Origin: Trichoplax adhaerens
Lineage: Eukaryota; Placozoa; Uniplacotomia; Trichoplacea; Trichoplacidae
NCBI RefSeq assembly: GCF_000150275.1
Contig: NW_002060944.1
Coordinates: 3,979,080-4,043,079 of the forward strand
Direction of reading: 5' to 3'
Length of the DNA stretch: 64,000 nucleotides
Within the stretch, counting starts at the first letter, position 1. Each line of letters opens with the position of its first letter. The notes under the pieces are model-generated. The model was not told the DNA's origin, made no database searches, and worked only from the letters and a program-made list of their open reading frames with translations. Shown here in pieces: positions 1 to 12,051 of the stretch. The translations under genes and the position numbers were made by a program.

Positions 1-3000
1 TCGCTAAAAATTTTTACAAATATCAAATGAGATCATTACCTCCAGAGCAATTAGATACTCGATAAATACCATCAATGGAGCGCAATCAGGATGATTATAA
101 TCGTTAACGCACGGAGAATTTTGTATGAGAAACGAAGATTCAACCGATGATACACCAACGATAATATTAGACAGTGTTGGCGAAAATGTGCGATATTTAC
201 TACTATATTCAGGGACTATCAATCTAAAATTATGTTGGGTTAAGAAATCGTTTAGATTCAGATAAACGAAATAGGTGGTCATTCAATGAAGATAGCCTTT
301 ACCTTTTCTCAGATGGAATGCTGAATGAAGATGGAACAAAGTTAGAAAATAAAGAAGCCACAGAGATCTTAGGCAGTCGATGCAAATCACAAGTTATATG
401 AATAAAAACATTCGATGGGTCAAAAAGGATTCTTCGAAGCTTTTCTAATTTTTCGATGACCTTTTAAAAGTATTGATAATTTAGTTATCACCTGGCTAAA
501 CTTATTAAAAAGGCTACTATATAATCTAGCCTATGCATTCTTACTATAGCAGGAGCAGTATTGATATCGGTTAGAACTTCCTTTAAGAATTTACTTTGTC
601 TAATCATATTGTACTGATACTGATTGCATTCTAATAAAAATAATAAATTAGATTCAACTTGATAAATCACAGCATCCGTATAAGATATAACAAGTACAGA
701 AAGAACGAATCACTTATTGAGTAATTAACCTTTGTTGAATATTACGTCTTTCATTAATGCTTGCGCTACTTTGCCACCACTCCGTTTCATCCTTTTGATG
801 TAAGTAATATGATAAAAAATCAATTATTACTTAGTATTGTAAAAGTACAGTGATGAAAAACAATCAATGAGAAGTAAGTTATCCAATGAAACCTTGCGAT
901 GTCTTTTTTAATTTTGGTGCCAACACTTTTCAATCGCTCTGCAGTGATTTGTGATCTGTATACCAGTTCATGCATCCACTTTACGCAACGGTCATACTTA
1001 GCAGCATCGGCCTGGCAATTAATAACACACGCAGGCAAAAAATCTCACATTAATATTGCTAAAACAACAAGCCTACAGCTCAAGACTGGAAAGTCATACT
1101 TTTAACGTGATAACAGCTGCCTGAGCAAAGGAGCCGCAACCTAGTCTACTTCCATTGAACCCCAAAGTTTGATCCATAGATATGATGTCATTGTGTAGTT
1201 GTTTAATAACTTCTTCATAAGGTATAACCTCTACAAATTTTTAACGATTAAAGTTGCTGATATTTTACATTGCTATACTCTACTCATATTTCCAATATTC
1301 TATTAATTTTATATACCTTCGCCTCTCAATACAGGAGACTCAAATATGACTTCCAGCAGCAACGATAGATATGGTTTTAGTTCCGTTCCTATAATGGATG
1401 TATTTCCAAGAAGTGAAACCTACGCATAAAGATATGCGTTTATGATATTTCGAAAATTAGAAATTGCAGCTAAATATGCTAGTAGTAGATCGTAAAAAAT
1501 TTAAACGAAAGGCAATAGTCATTCACACTTACGGTGAAAAAACGCGTACGAATACAATCTAATTGCATTGGCAAAGGCACTTCGCCAATATTAAATTTCG
1601 TAGCTATGTCCGCAGTATCGCTATCCATATTTTCACAATTAGAGAAAGTGAGAACTGGATGAAAGTTAATACTTTCAATATTTGGGACATCAAAACTACG
1701 AATTAGATCATCAGGTGGATCGACCTATGTTAACAAAATCGAAAATATTTTAGGCTAGATTAAAATACTAAACGCAGCCACTAACTTTCTTTTTAAGGTG
1801 TTAAACGAGATTCGTACATCATTGTCATCAACCGCCTTATCTAATCGTGCTCCTAATTTTTCCAAACGGTCGCTACCTAATTCTTTTATTTGTTTTTCAA
1901 CTCTTTGCTTTTCATTAGTAGTCATCTGCTTGCCAAGATCTTTACTTGGTTGGGCAACAATCTATAGATATACAGTATAGGGTCGATAATGAAAATTTAT
2001 ATCACACTCAAATATAAAAAGAGTAATTGACAATGACCGCAACAAAACATAAACATACAGTCACTGATGGGGATGATATTAAGTATTTATTCATAAAATT
2101 AAGCCAAAACTTGGTTGGTTCTTTCTTCAGTTTGTCCAAGTATTCAATTTCGTCCACTTTTTTGCGTAGCTAAGTTATGTTTTCGAGTATTTGCGATATA
2201 ATAAATTAGGTGAGTTTAACAGTGGGTTAAAATTTTTTATCCTATACATCACAATTGTACTTGTTTATGGATAGACGAATGAAAATTTTTTCCGTAATCT
2301 TGCATTTTAGTTACGTTAAATTACGGTAATCAAAGGATTTAGGTCTCAATTGTTTTCATAAAGTTGATACCTACATCGTCTATCGACTTAGAGTATAAAA
2401 AGTCGGCAATGCAGTATCCAGCAATGGCGTTATGTGGGCTATCTTCCAACTTAAATATACATAAATATAAAACTTTTAGTCTCATTGACAAATTCCTAGT
2501 ACATTCCATGATAGGCATATTAAAAATACGATTTACTAAAATATGTTTTGCATTATAAATACGTACGCTATCCTCGTATTCTAAAACACTAGTGGAAATT
2601 ATAGACTGGAGGCGTGTCATATCGATAGGTTCTTGTCCAGTAGCAATTTTATTTATGATCTCATCCATTCTGTTTTAAAAAATGGCATAATTAGCATCCA
2701 AAGACAAACGAATTTAGAAATTGTATTTCAAAGGAAAACAATCGAAGATTAATACTTTGGTTTAACATCATTTAAGACACCAGTAGGTACGTTTTTGAAG
2801 TGTAGGTGGATACAAGATTCGGAATTTTCGTGAAAACCAAAACCAATCTAGAAAATGGAAAAGTCACGAAGCGATCTTACATTGCTAGGTAGTGTTAGAA
2901 TCTATAAGTCTACTTTAAGGTGTACGTATTTAGCTCTTACATCGTTGCAATACGGTTCGTCAATTTCAACCATATCACGCTGCAAAGGAGCAACTGGAGT

Positions 3001-5985
3001 ATCGGTCAAATACTTGAAAAGAATACCTATGGTAACCATATTATGGTAATCCTAAAAAATAATAGTGGATGCTAATCAGTGAGCATCCAGTTTACGATAT
3101 GAATCGTAGATTAACAATCACCCATTTTTGCTTTTTAATCTACGTTTCACTAACATTAGCCGAACAACCACGCCATCCATGAATAACTAAACCGACGCTA
3201 TCGTCGTCATTTGGAAATTGAATGTTACGATACACTGAGGATGAGATAGGAGGTACAGGTGATTGCCACGGTCTATCAAAGGTAGGTAATTTGCCCTATG
3301 AAACGATATGATTGTCATCAATTTGCTAAATTAATTACCTTACATGACGTCAACATAATCATATCCATTAATAATAGAAAGTAGCAAAAAAATACCATCT
3401 GCAAGATACGCTTTTCGAATGATTCCAATTTTTGAAAGACATCTTGAGGTTTAATTTGTCCGGTTATAATAAGGCCTAAATTATCTGGACGATAGAAGGA
3501 GCGATGATAGTCGCAAACCTAAGACGAAATATATTAAAAGAACAATACGTTTCAATCTTAATGGAGGTATTAAAGGGATATTTAAATTCGACATTCAGTT
3601 ATTAAGATAATCAACAAAAGATAAGTTGGAGAACCTTTTGATGCGATGTAGAAGACCTTAAATTCTCTAATATTCCACCAGTTTCCGACTTTTGTTCGAA
3701 AATAGAATGAATACCGTATTTTTTATAGATTTGCTTATGACATATCGACAAAAGAAACCGCAACTAAGAAATAATTAACGCAGCAATAGCAGTTTCCCTA
3801 CCTTATAACCGCAATGGCCAGGATACATATCTCTTGCAAAAGCAAGACGAGCACGACTCTCGCCAGTATTTTCCCGAGCCTGCATCTCGCAATATACTAC
3901 TCCAGCATCATCGCCATCATTAGTTATGTGATGAACTTCAGTGATATAGCTCGACTCCTAAATGATACACATTTAATACTGTTGTTACATAAGTTAATGG
4001 TGCTATCGACATTACTTGAAGATAAAATTTTATTTTTATTTTTATTGGTTCGTACAGGTTTTAATGTGAGTGAAGACATTTGGTCCATAGTATACATACA
4101 CTGTTAGAAATCAAAATGTATAATTCATTTCTATATTTATAAATAACATACCGTTAACGTGGGATATAATACATGATCCAGATAGACGTTCAAAAGATTT
4201 AAAAATCCTTCACTGCCTGCAGTTGTAACGGTATAGCAAGTATGATCGGTATCCGTCCATGCGTTAGTACCTTGTGCAAAACATCGATTTGCAATTAAGT
4301 CTAGTACACCCTGAAAACAACATGGTCAAATATGATAGTAGTTAGTTGTTAACACACAACGATATTGTAGAATGTACATCATCACTTCGGTAGCAGTTAG
4401 CTATATATACTGTCGCATGTAGAAATAAAAATGTTTCCTCCAAAATACTAGGCAAAAGTGCTATACTTGTCGAGAAGTCCTTGACTGGTATCAAGAATTG
4501 TAGGTTAAGAACGTATTGATAATAAATTAAGGCAAGCAAATACAGTTCTTGTCTTCATAATGATATTAATGTACAGTATGAACACCTACTAGTAAGCTAA
4601 AACTTTGATAATAATATGAAGATCTTGCTGATATACATGATAACAAATATCGCTGTGTAAAGGGTAAAAGCTGTCCGAATTTTGGATAGCTTGAAGTCTT
4701 ACCTTGTATGGGTAAGTTTTGCTACCCATGAATACCAGATGTTCCAATGTATGTGGTAGTCCATCGTCATCATGAGCTTCCGTTGCTGCAATAAGATAGC
4801 GTTGCTGCATTAATTTGAGTTCACTTAAAATTGGCATAGCAATGAGTATTGAGTGTGAAGCAAAAAAGTTTAATCTTTACAGTACAAGATTATCCACAGT
4901 ACATTTACACTTTGTAAGTTGTAGGATATGTTGTAATTGATCAGTCCTTCGAAATTTCTCTCCTGAGACTCGGTATTGTAACTTGCAATGGAATGTTCAA
5001 ATAACAGTCCCAATGTCTACACTTTAAATGTTATAAAGTACATATATCATTGCTTCATTGACTGTCAGTATGAACTAATCCAATGCAAACTCTCCAAAAG
5101 GAAATTTCAATTTAGTTTGTATGATTGACCAGTAAAGCCAATGATCGATGGTTGGGTTTATTGACCAGTTATCTTATGAAATTTTCTGTAGCTCAATAGA
5201 TGTTGGTTTAAACTTCATAATAAATTACTAGCTACAACTACTACTCAATAAGTATAAGAATAAGTTCTTTTGCGTAGCCTACAGAGAGTGAAAGTTCTCC
5301 TACTCTCCATCAACTATTATTGATACTGTAGAGTGTTAGTAGTACAGTACTCCTATACGAGACTATCAACAGAGCGTGGAAACTAATTGTGTCCTGATAT
5401 CCTTCTTTACCAGCGCTAGCCTGCCTAAACAGATAGAACAGTAATTACACCTTCAGCAGAGGAATTCTCACTTGCATACAAAGAATATCTATGCCTTCTT
5501 ATTAACTGTTCAATGCTAATTTTTGTCATACTCTTGATTAAATCAATCAATCTGGATGATGAATTCACGATCGATTGAACTGTGCTAAAGGGAGAATGAA
5601 AATGAAGCAAATGACCCATGTTATTTCCTCTTGCCCCATTAAGGCTAGACGAATAAAGACGAATAGTCTAGCTATTTTACCAGAAGTATTGGTAACGCTG
5701 ATCTCAAGCCAATAGAACTAGCAATAAGAATATCAGCAGGGAGAATGATTTATTCAATGTTTCAGTTCTGTCGTGAGTGCAAGTAGTGCAACATGTTCTC
5801 CATGCAATGCATACATAAGTCAAATAAGTGTTAGTATTACCTAAACAAAAGTATCCATTTACTAGTGGACCATCCACTTCAGCAATATATAGAATGACTC
5901 CAGTTAGTTTGGATTTGTACTTATGTATTGGAATTTGATTGTTGATTCGAAAGCTTGAAAGTAGTTGATAGTTCTTTTCCGCCAT
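1..5985 (-). CDS. M16 metallopeptidase, C05D11.1/SDD3-like (3' end outside window)
   Basis: Member of the insulinase (M16, inverted zinc motif) family, the large single-chain C05D11.1/yeast SDD3 group; substrate and location are not known to me. Exons on the minus strand, phases checked: 5985-5841, 4785-4703, 4310-4152, 3957-3802, 3688-3635, 3518-3396, 3295-3155, 3051-2941, 2847-2756, 2669-2375, 2169-2059, 1961-1782, 1724-1533, 1419-1317, 1230-1100, 1011-893, 791-730, about 676-545, 460-303, 223-40. That is about 910 residues, leaving the C-terminus beyond position 1. The zinc motif HTLEH is at residues 60-64 after HDDDGLP; TEVHH (Glu136) is the probable third ligand. Other family landmarks are SETGGILENLR, FDRPWQSPVPP and AQPSKDLGKQM. 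The start ATG at 5985 gives MAEKNYQLL. Uncertain joins: the acceptor near 676 has no AG, and the donor at 1781 is GTGGCT. Confidence 0.9.
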
Positions 5986-6320
5986 TTTCAGTCTAGGATA
6001 ACAGTCTTACTTCCTACAGCACTGCGACTGCCTGAGGCTATTCGCAGCGATTGGTTGAATCTGGCTTGAGCGATACAGTACAGTATGATGCTTACTCAAT
6101 ACCATACCGTAGATAGTCGACAGTATTGTATTGGGGCAAGACACAAGGTAGTGATGGCGTGTGCAAAAAGTACTATATTGTGCACTGGACAGTACAGCAA
6201 AGCCATATTGTACATTAGAAGTCCATGGACAATTCAGGACGAATCCTTGATTTAATCGATGGACATGTTGCTAGGGCAGCCTTGTCCATTTTCCCAATGG
6301 ACAAGCAGAAAAAGGATACG
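5986..6320. promoter_or_regulatory. Upstream region of the M16 gene with palindromic patch
   Basis: No gene is visible. Between about 6070 and 6200 the sequence carries several GTAC-type words (ACAGTACAGTA, CAGTATTGTA, GACAGTACAG) within 200 bp upstream of the M16 start codon. It is presumed to hold the promoter and 5' UTR; no TATA box or defined factor site was identified. Confidence 0.35.
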
Positions 6321-6326
6321 ACAAGT

Positions 6327-6371
6327 CATGGACTACTAGAAAAGTAATTTTAACTTTTCTAGTAGTCCATG
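6327..6371. repeat. Perfect 19-bp inverted repeat (hairpin)
   Basis: The left arm at 6327-6345 (CATGGACTACTAGAAAAGT) is the exact reverse complement of 6353-6371, with a 7-nt loop. Flanking sequence repeats GGACAAG/CAAGTC words. A degenerate relative with the same arm core lies at 10377-10424, so this may be a small dispersed hairpin or foldback family. Confidence 0.85.
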
Positions 6372-6573
6372 GACATTGGACAAGTCGATAGCCAATGGAA
6401 AGATGTCCATCATTCGATGATATGGCAGCCTGCCAGCTGTTTTGAAAGGATGGATGATGGTCGATCATCTCATCATATCGCCTAGACCATATTCAGAGAG
6501 GCGCTGCAATCAATCACTTCTGGATCGACCTTGCTGACATCGATTGGCTGCTACATATATAGCATGCTATCTA

Positions 6574-7289
6574 ATCATATTATACAGTATTTTAATATGA
6601 TATGCATGAATTCAAAGCTGATATACAGTGCTGTACAGTATATTGAACAACATTCATTTCTTAAAGGTATAAATTTACAATATTCTACGTAAACGCAGAT
6701 ATTCTCAATTTGTAAAGATCGGAATACAACGAGATCATCCCTACTCACAGTTTACTATATTGCATATGGAAATCATTGATGGGATAGTGATCAGTTTCAT
6801 TTAGCTGGCACATTTTATCACGTTTTCAACTTACTATTTCGGAATAGAATACTGTATAATGTATATTCCCATGCTACGCACTGCCCTAGCGCTGCATTGC
6901 ACAAACAAAACCAAACTATCAGCTTTCCCAAACCTAGAAATCATATTATACAGTATTTTAATATGATATGCATGAATTTAAAGCTGATAGACAGTGATGT
7001 ACAGTATATTGAACAGCATTCATTTGTAAAAGTTGTAAATTTACAATATTCTCAATTTGTAAAGATCGGAATACAATGAGATCATCCCTACTCACAGTTT
7101 ACTATATTGCATATGGAAATCATTTTTGGGATAGTGATCAGTTTCATTTAGCTGGCGTATTTTATCACGTTTTCAACTTACTATTTCGGAATAGAATACT
7201 GTATAATGTATATTCCCATGCTACGCACTGCCCTAGCGCTGCATTGCACAAACAAAACCAAATTATCAGCTTTCCCAAACCTAGAAATC
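6574..7289. repeat. Two-copy direct tandem duplication, about 366 bp
   Basis: Copy 1 (6574-6939) and copy 2 (6940-7289) are nearly identical. Both begin ATCATATTATACAG and end in TTTCCCAAACCTAGAAA. Copy 1 carries an extra stretch of about 20 bp near 6685-6705 that accounts for the length difference. Open frames inside are short and unsupported. Confidence 0.9.
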
Positions 7290-7648
7290 TAGAATAGAAT
7301 ATACTGTATCGGGATTGAGCCAACCCGGTTTCATCTGTAATTTAAGCGGCAGATTTTAAACTTCACTTGTCTATGTATCTTATTGAGTTATTACAATTGT
7401 AGAATATTCGTACGAGTATATATCAATAATTCAGCAAAATAATCAGTTGCATCATCAATCCGCACCTCAATATCATGGCTCAATAGGTATGCATTGCTAT
7501 TACGCCAACGATAGAAATAGGAATACCATAGTATCGAAAGGCAATGTTAGAATTTCATATTTACCATAAGTCATTTGAATCTTGCTAGTTGTATGTGCTA
7601 ATTTGCTATGCCACAATCATTGACGTGTCTTGCGCAATTATACCACAC
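7290..7648. other. Non-genic spacer
   Basis: AT-rich sequence between the 366-bp duplication and the 82-bp satellite. I see no exon, repeat or RNA gene in it. Confidence 0.5.
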
Positions 7649-8946
7649 ACTACAGTGTATCTCAAATGAAATGATCTATTGAGACAGCATGCACAAATGT
7701 TTCAAAATACAACAGAACTACAAAAAATAATCTACAGTGTATCTCAAATGAAATGATCTATTGAGACAGCATGTACAAATGTTTCAAAATAGAGCAGAAC
7801 TACAGACAATAATCTACAGTGTATCTCAAATGAAATGATCTATTTTGACAGCATGCACAAATGTTTCAAAATAGAACAGAACTACAGACAATAATCTACA
7901 GTGTATCTCAAATGAAATGATCTATTGAGACAGCATGCACAAATGTTTCAAAATAGAACAGAACTACAGAAAATAATCTACAGTGTATCTCAAATGAAAT
8001 GATCTATTTTGACAGCATTGTTACAGTGTTAAATACTGTATTACAGTAGAAATAACTATGTTAGGATAATTCTGTTAGACTATCCTTATTTAGTTAACTT
8101 CTAATTTAGATATACTGTATTTTAATATAGCACTGACTTTTTATGACAGTGACACTTATACACATACTGAAATTATAATAGTTATAATAGGGAATGCAAA
8201 TCATCTGCTTACAGTTCGAATCATTGTGATTGTAATTTACTTATGATAGACTGTAAATTATCATGGAAATGTTCCGTGATAGGACATATCGTAATCTGAC
8301 TATTCTGTATTAGTTATTACATGTCTATGTTCGTAAATACTGTTGTCTGCATTAAGAGAGCAGTAGCTAAAATTAATATCTAATTCAGTAAATGATTCTA
8401 ATGTTAATTGTATTAACTATGACTCATGAACTATTGAGGAATAGTATATAAATGCAGTATATCGTGAAATAAAGAAGAATTTCTCCAACTTAGTGTTTAA
8501 CGTAAAATACGAGGCGTTTAAGTCTTTGTGTAGTCTGCTAGTAGAGCAAAAGTGCTCGTGATAGTGCAGATATCGTTCCTTGATACGTAGTTCAAGGAAT
8601 TGACTTATTGATCGTAGATTACGTTATCTTGTTGCAAAGCTGTTTTGTGACAAGCATGTACAAATGTTTCAAAATAGAACAGAACTACAGACAATAATCT
8701 ACAGTGTATCTCAAATGAAATGATCTATTTTGACAGCATGCACAAATGTTTCAAAATAGAACAGAACTACAGACAATAATCTACAGTGTATCTCAAATGA
8801 AATGATCTATTGAGACAGCATGCGCAAATGTTTCAAAATACAACAGAACTACAAAAAATAATCTACCGTGTATCTCGAATGAAATGATCTATTTTGATAG
8901 CGTGCACAAATGTTTCAAAATACGACGGAACTACAGAAAATATTCT
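7649..8946. repeat. 82-bp satellite array, about 8 monomers, split by an LTR
   Basis: Monomers start with CTACAGTGTATCTCAAATG at 7649, 7732, 7814, 7896, 7978, 8699, 8781 and 8863 (the last reads CTACCGTG), a spacing of 82-83 bp. The monomer at 7978 is interrupted at 8018 by a 634-bp solo LTR and resumes exactly at 8658. Variation between monomers (TATTGAGACAG versus TATTTTGACAG) is mixed along the array. Confidence 0.95.
8019..8652 (+). mobile_element. Solo LTR, 634 bp, with 5-bp target-site duplication AGCAT
   Basis: The element begins TGTTACAGTG and ends TTTTGTGACA, giving the 5'-TG..CA-3' ends and imperfect terminal inverted repeats (TGTTACA/TGTCACA) of retroviral-type LTRs. It is flanked by AGCAT at 8014-8018 and 8653-8657, a 5-bp duplication as made by retrotransposon integrases. 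Removing the LTR and one AGCAT restores an unbroken 82-bp satellite monomer, which fixes both ends. A TATATAAA box at 8445-8452 and an AATAAA signal at 8468-8473 lie in the order expected of U3-R. There is no internal coding region and no second LTR, so it is a solo LTR from LTR-LTR recombination. The family (Ty3/gypsy, Pao or other) cannot be told from the LTR alone. Confidence 0.9.
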
Positions 8947-9643
8947 AAATTTGCAGATGTTCAATTGACCTTTGTGAGTACATTAGTTGTAGCAGTCTAG
9001 CACTATCGTATAATGTGTACATCAGGACTAAACTCAGCAGTATTACATTGCGATTGACTGATTGAGACAGGTTGCTAAATGAAAAAAATAATTAAAGCTC
9101 ATCGAAATACAGTAAGTAGATAAGTTTCTTGTTTTATCACTCTACTTAATAATAACAGTGATCAGTGTCACTACAGTTTGTTGGAGAAGCACTACCTGAA
9201 TCAGTTTCATGTCCATTGATTAATAGACAATTTATGCTACAGTAGTGCACTGGCTGCACCATGTGCTGCCATAAACTACTAGGCCGTAGTACTGTATTAC
9301 AAAATGGTATGACCACAGTCTTTCGATTTATGCTATGACATTATTACTGTGATCCCTACTTCGTAAAATGAAGTTTTGCAATTTGTAAATCTACTGTGGA
9401 TTGTATGTAAAACGAAATGGTCCAACTGTTGATGTCGGCCAATCCTTGGAATTGTATTCAAATGGTAAGTTTTATTTTACTTTTCTATCACCCTATGCAG
9501 CGGAAATTTCTGTCATATAGGGATATATACCCGTCTACGGTGTACTGTACACCTACTTGTATACGGTACATATAAGCGTATATCATGATGTGAAGTTGCA
9601 GATATTTAAGAAATCGATATCCATTTTGTTCTTTCTGTGTCTG
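8947..9643. other. Non-genic spacer
   Basis: Nothing recognisable: no exon with splice signals, no tandem structure. A few GTAC-type words occur near 9541-9575 (GTGTACTGTACACC). Confidence 0.5.
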
Positions 9644-10300
9644 TATGACTCTAAAAGCAATAATCATTGAACAATTCCATTATTAACGGGTTATAGAAAC
9701 ATTTGACGACGAATTCTCGTCAATCAACTCATTCTGTTTCGTTTGGTATTAAAATTTAAAATTTATAAAATTTATTACGGAAAGAACCAATTTTTGATGC
9801 ATTTGCTTTTACATAAATCACTCCCAATTTCACTAGTCACACCTAGTTACACCAGTGCTGTACAGTATGACTCTAAAAGTAATAATCATTGAACAATTCT
9901 ATTATTAACGAGTCATAGAAACATTTGACGACAAATTCTCGTCAATCAACTCATTCTGTTTCGTTTAGTATTAAAGGTAAAATTTCAAATTGATTACAGG
10001 AAGAACCAATTTTTGATGCATTTGCTTTTACATAAATCACCCCCAATTTCACTAGTCACACCTAGTTACACCAGTGCTGTACAGTATGACTCTAAAAGTA
10101 ATAATCATTGAACAATTCCATTATTAACGGGTTATAGAAACATTTGACGACAAATTCTCGTCAATCAACTCATTCTGTTTCGTTTAGTATTAAAATTTCA
10201 AATTGATTACAGAAAGAATCAATTTTTGATGCATTTGCTTTTACAAAAATTACCCCCAATTTCACTAGTCACACCTAGTTACACCAGTGCTGTACAGTAG
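9644..10300. repeat. Three-copy tandem repeat, about 220 bp
   Basis: Copies start with TATGACTCTAAAAG at 9644, 9866 and 10085. Each contains the short inverted words TTGACGACAAATTCTCGTCAA and ends with CACACCTAGTTACACCAG followed by TGCTGTACAGTA. Copies 2 and 3 are most alike. No coding potential. Confidence 0.9.
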
Positions 10301-10376
10301 TGGGTAAAACTTGGAACTCAAGGTTTTTTCCCGTGCTAAAGCTTATTGACTCCTTTCTAATGAAGCTAAGAAACAC

Positions 10377-10424
10377 CATGGACTACTGGAAAAAATAGCA
10401 GAAAAAATTTTCTAGTAGACCATG
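10377..10424. repeat. Imperfect hairpin related to 6327-6371
   Basis: The left arm CATGGACTACTGGAAAA (from 10377) pairs with TTTTCTAGTAGACCATG (ending 10424) with two mismatches around a loop of about 14 nt. The arm core matches the perfect hairpin at 6327-6371, so the two are members of one family. Confidence 0.7.
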
Positions 10425-10479
10425 AAAAAATACCAGGAAAGCTTGGTGGAAATGAGCTAAGAAGTAATTACAGTCCAGT

Positions 10480-10705
10480 ACTGTACAGTGCGACGAAATG
10501 GTTGAGTTTGCACTGTAAATACTGTACAGTATTGTACAGTACTGTACTGTCCACTGTCCACTGTCCAGTCAACAGTTACCTAGAGATAAGAAGTAACAGT
10601 ATACGTACTGTACTGTACAGTACTGTGCGAGGAAATGGTTGAGTTTGCACTGTAAAGACTGTACTGTACTGTCCACTGTCCACTGTCCAGCCAACAGTTA
10701 CCTAG
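10480..10705. repeat. Duplicated GTAC-palindrome-rich unit
   Basis: Two copies (about 10490-10590 and 10617-10705) share the words GAAATGGTTGAGTTTGCAC, CACTGTCCACTGTCCAG and CAACAGTTACCTAGAGA. They are packed with TACTGTACAGTA-type palindromes. Confidence 0.75.
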
Positions 10706-11190
10706 AGACAGCGGACCTTCAACCTAGTTACTGTACGCACAAGTAGCGACAGGCGTTACGCGTCGCAGACATTCAGGACCGTCTTGACTACCATGATTGC
10801 CGAGATGCGCAGAGACTGCAGAGATTGATAGGGCGGTAGAGGTGAAGAGTTCTTCTTTTACCATCGCTAGCGAATGAGCAATGGTACAGCAAGCGTCCTA
10901 TCACTAGCACTAGTATGCCTACAGTGAGCAATAGTGCAATAATCTAATGATGGCAGACCTATTCAAAGAATGGAGGACACCCATTTTACCTCGATGCTAT
11001 TAGGCAAGGACTTGTCAAAAGGCAACTTGCTCTTACAAGTCACTGTCCTAACCAGACAGTATAGACTGGTGAAATCAGCGCCACTCAACTACTGTATTAC
11101 CACTGTGGTGGATGACACTGTACACAGTGTACAGTACTGTACGGGTAGCCGTGCCGACGAGTGGTGACCATAGGGAAAGCAACGTTGCAA

Positions 11191-11560
11191 AATGCAACTC
11201 ACTCGCAAGCCGAGTGACACCTACCTACCAATGGTACCTATGGATACACAGGGACCGGGAGGTACCGCAACAGGGTACGTGTGTGGCAACTCACTCGCAA
11301 GCCGAGTGACCTACCTACCAATGGTACCTATGAATACACAGGGACGGGGAGGTACCGCAATAGGGTACGTGTGTGGCAACTCACTCGAAAGTCGAGTGAC
11401 CTACCTACCAATGGTACCTATGAATACACAGGGACGGGGAGGTACCGCAATAGGGTACGTGTGTGGCAACTCACTCGCAAGCCGAGTGACCTACCTACCA
11501 ATGGTACCTATGAATACACAGGGACGGGGAGGTACCGCAATACGGTACGTCAGTCGACAG
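11191..11560. repeat. 90-bp minisatellite, four units
   Basis: Units anchored on CTACCTACCAATGGTACC occur at 11221, 11311, 11401 and 11491, exactly 90 bp apart. Each has two GGTACC sites and a 7-bp-stem hairpin (TCACTCG, 5-nt loop, CGAGTGA) that survives in every copy while the loop varies. Because 90 is a multiple of three, two reading frames stay open across the array as 30-residue repeats. I regard these as incidental. Confidence 0.9.
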
Positions 11561-12051
11561 ACGGAACTTTTGAAATCACTGGCCGATTTCAATGAAATCT
11601 TTTTTTTCACAGTCTTCTCCATTTTTTCATGAAATTCATTTTATAACCCTGAACCCTGTATATATCTTTGCCAGGAAAACATTTCTCCAAGTATTTTTGG
11701 TATTATTGACCCTTGATATCCATTTCTCGCCTCGTTCTTTACATTATTTCACTGAAAAATCGCTTTCCTAGCCACTCATTTTGTTATTGCTTTGGCCATT
11801 TTCTTGTTGGTTCAAAGAATACAGTAAAAGTAGGAAAACACCATTTTTTTCTTTCAATTCAACTCAACGTGCCAAGATATTATCCACTACAAGTTCAATC
11901 GATCACAGGTATTACTCTCTACAAAATGAGATGACCTCTACCTTGGATCACTTTTAGCCCTAATAGGAGTATCTAAGTTGTTTATAACCCTAATTATAAC
12001 CATTTTATTTAGACGAATTCAAATTGTACATACGCGCACATTTCCCCTTCA
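11561..12051 (+). promoter_or_regulatory. 5' flank of the NEK gene
   Basis: Sequence between the minisatellite and the NEK start codon. It is AT-rich and pyrimidine-rich, with no open frame I trust. It should hold the transcription start and 5' UTR, possibly spliced, but no promoter element is clear. Confidence 0.3.

Noticed and set aside
3718-3762. Upstream extension of the SETGGILENLR exon of the M16 gene (alternative acceptor)
   Set aside because: The nearer acceptor at 3688 gives GYK-SETGG, which fits the family without the extra 40 or so residues.
5425-5619. Minus-strand frame inside M16 intron 1
   Set aside because: Exon 1 (ending 5841) and exon 2 (starting 4785) join perfectly in phase and in family sequence (GYFCL-A-TEAHDDDG), so nothing between is needed.
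8211-8222. Possible tRNA T-loop (GTTCGAATC)
   Set aside because: No acceptor stem or anticodon arm around it; it lies inside the solo LTR. No tRNA or rRNA gene was recognised anywhere in the window.
7649-8946. CRISPR-like direct repeats
   Set aside because: Head-to-tail satellite with no variable spacers, in a eukaryotic nuclear sequence.
11192-11632. 146-codon plus-strand frame of 30-residue repeats
   Set aside because: Falls entirely on the 90-bp minisatellite; a second frame is equally open, so the openness follows from repeat length.
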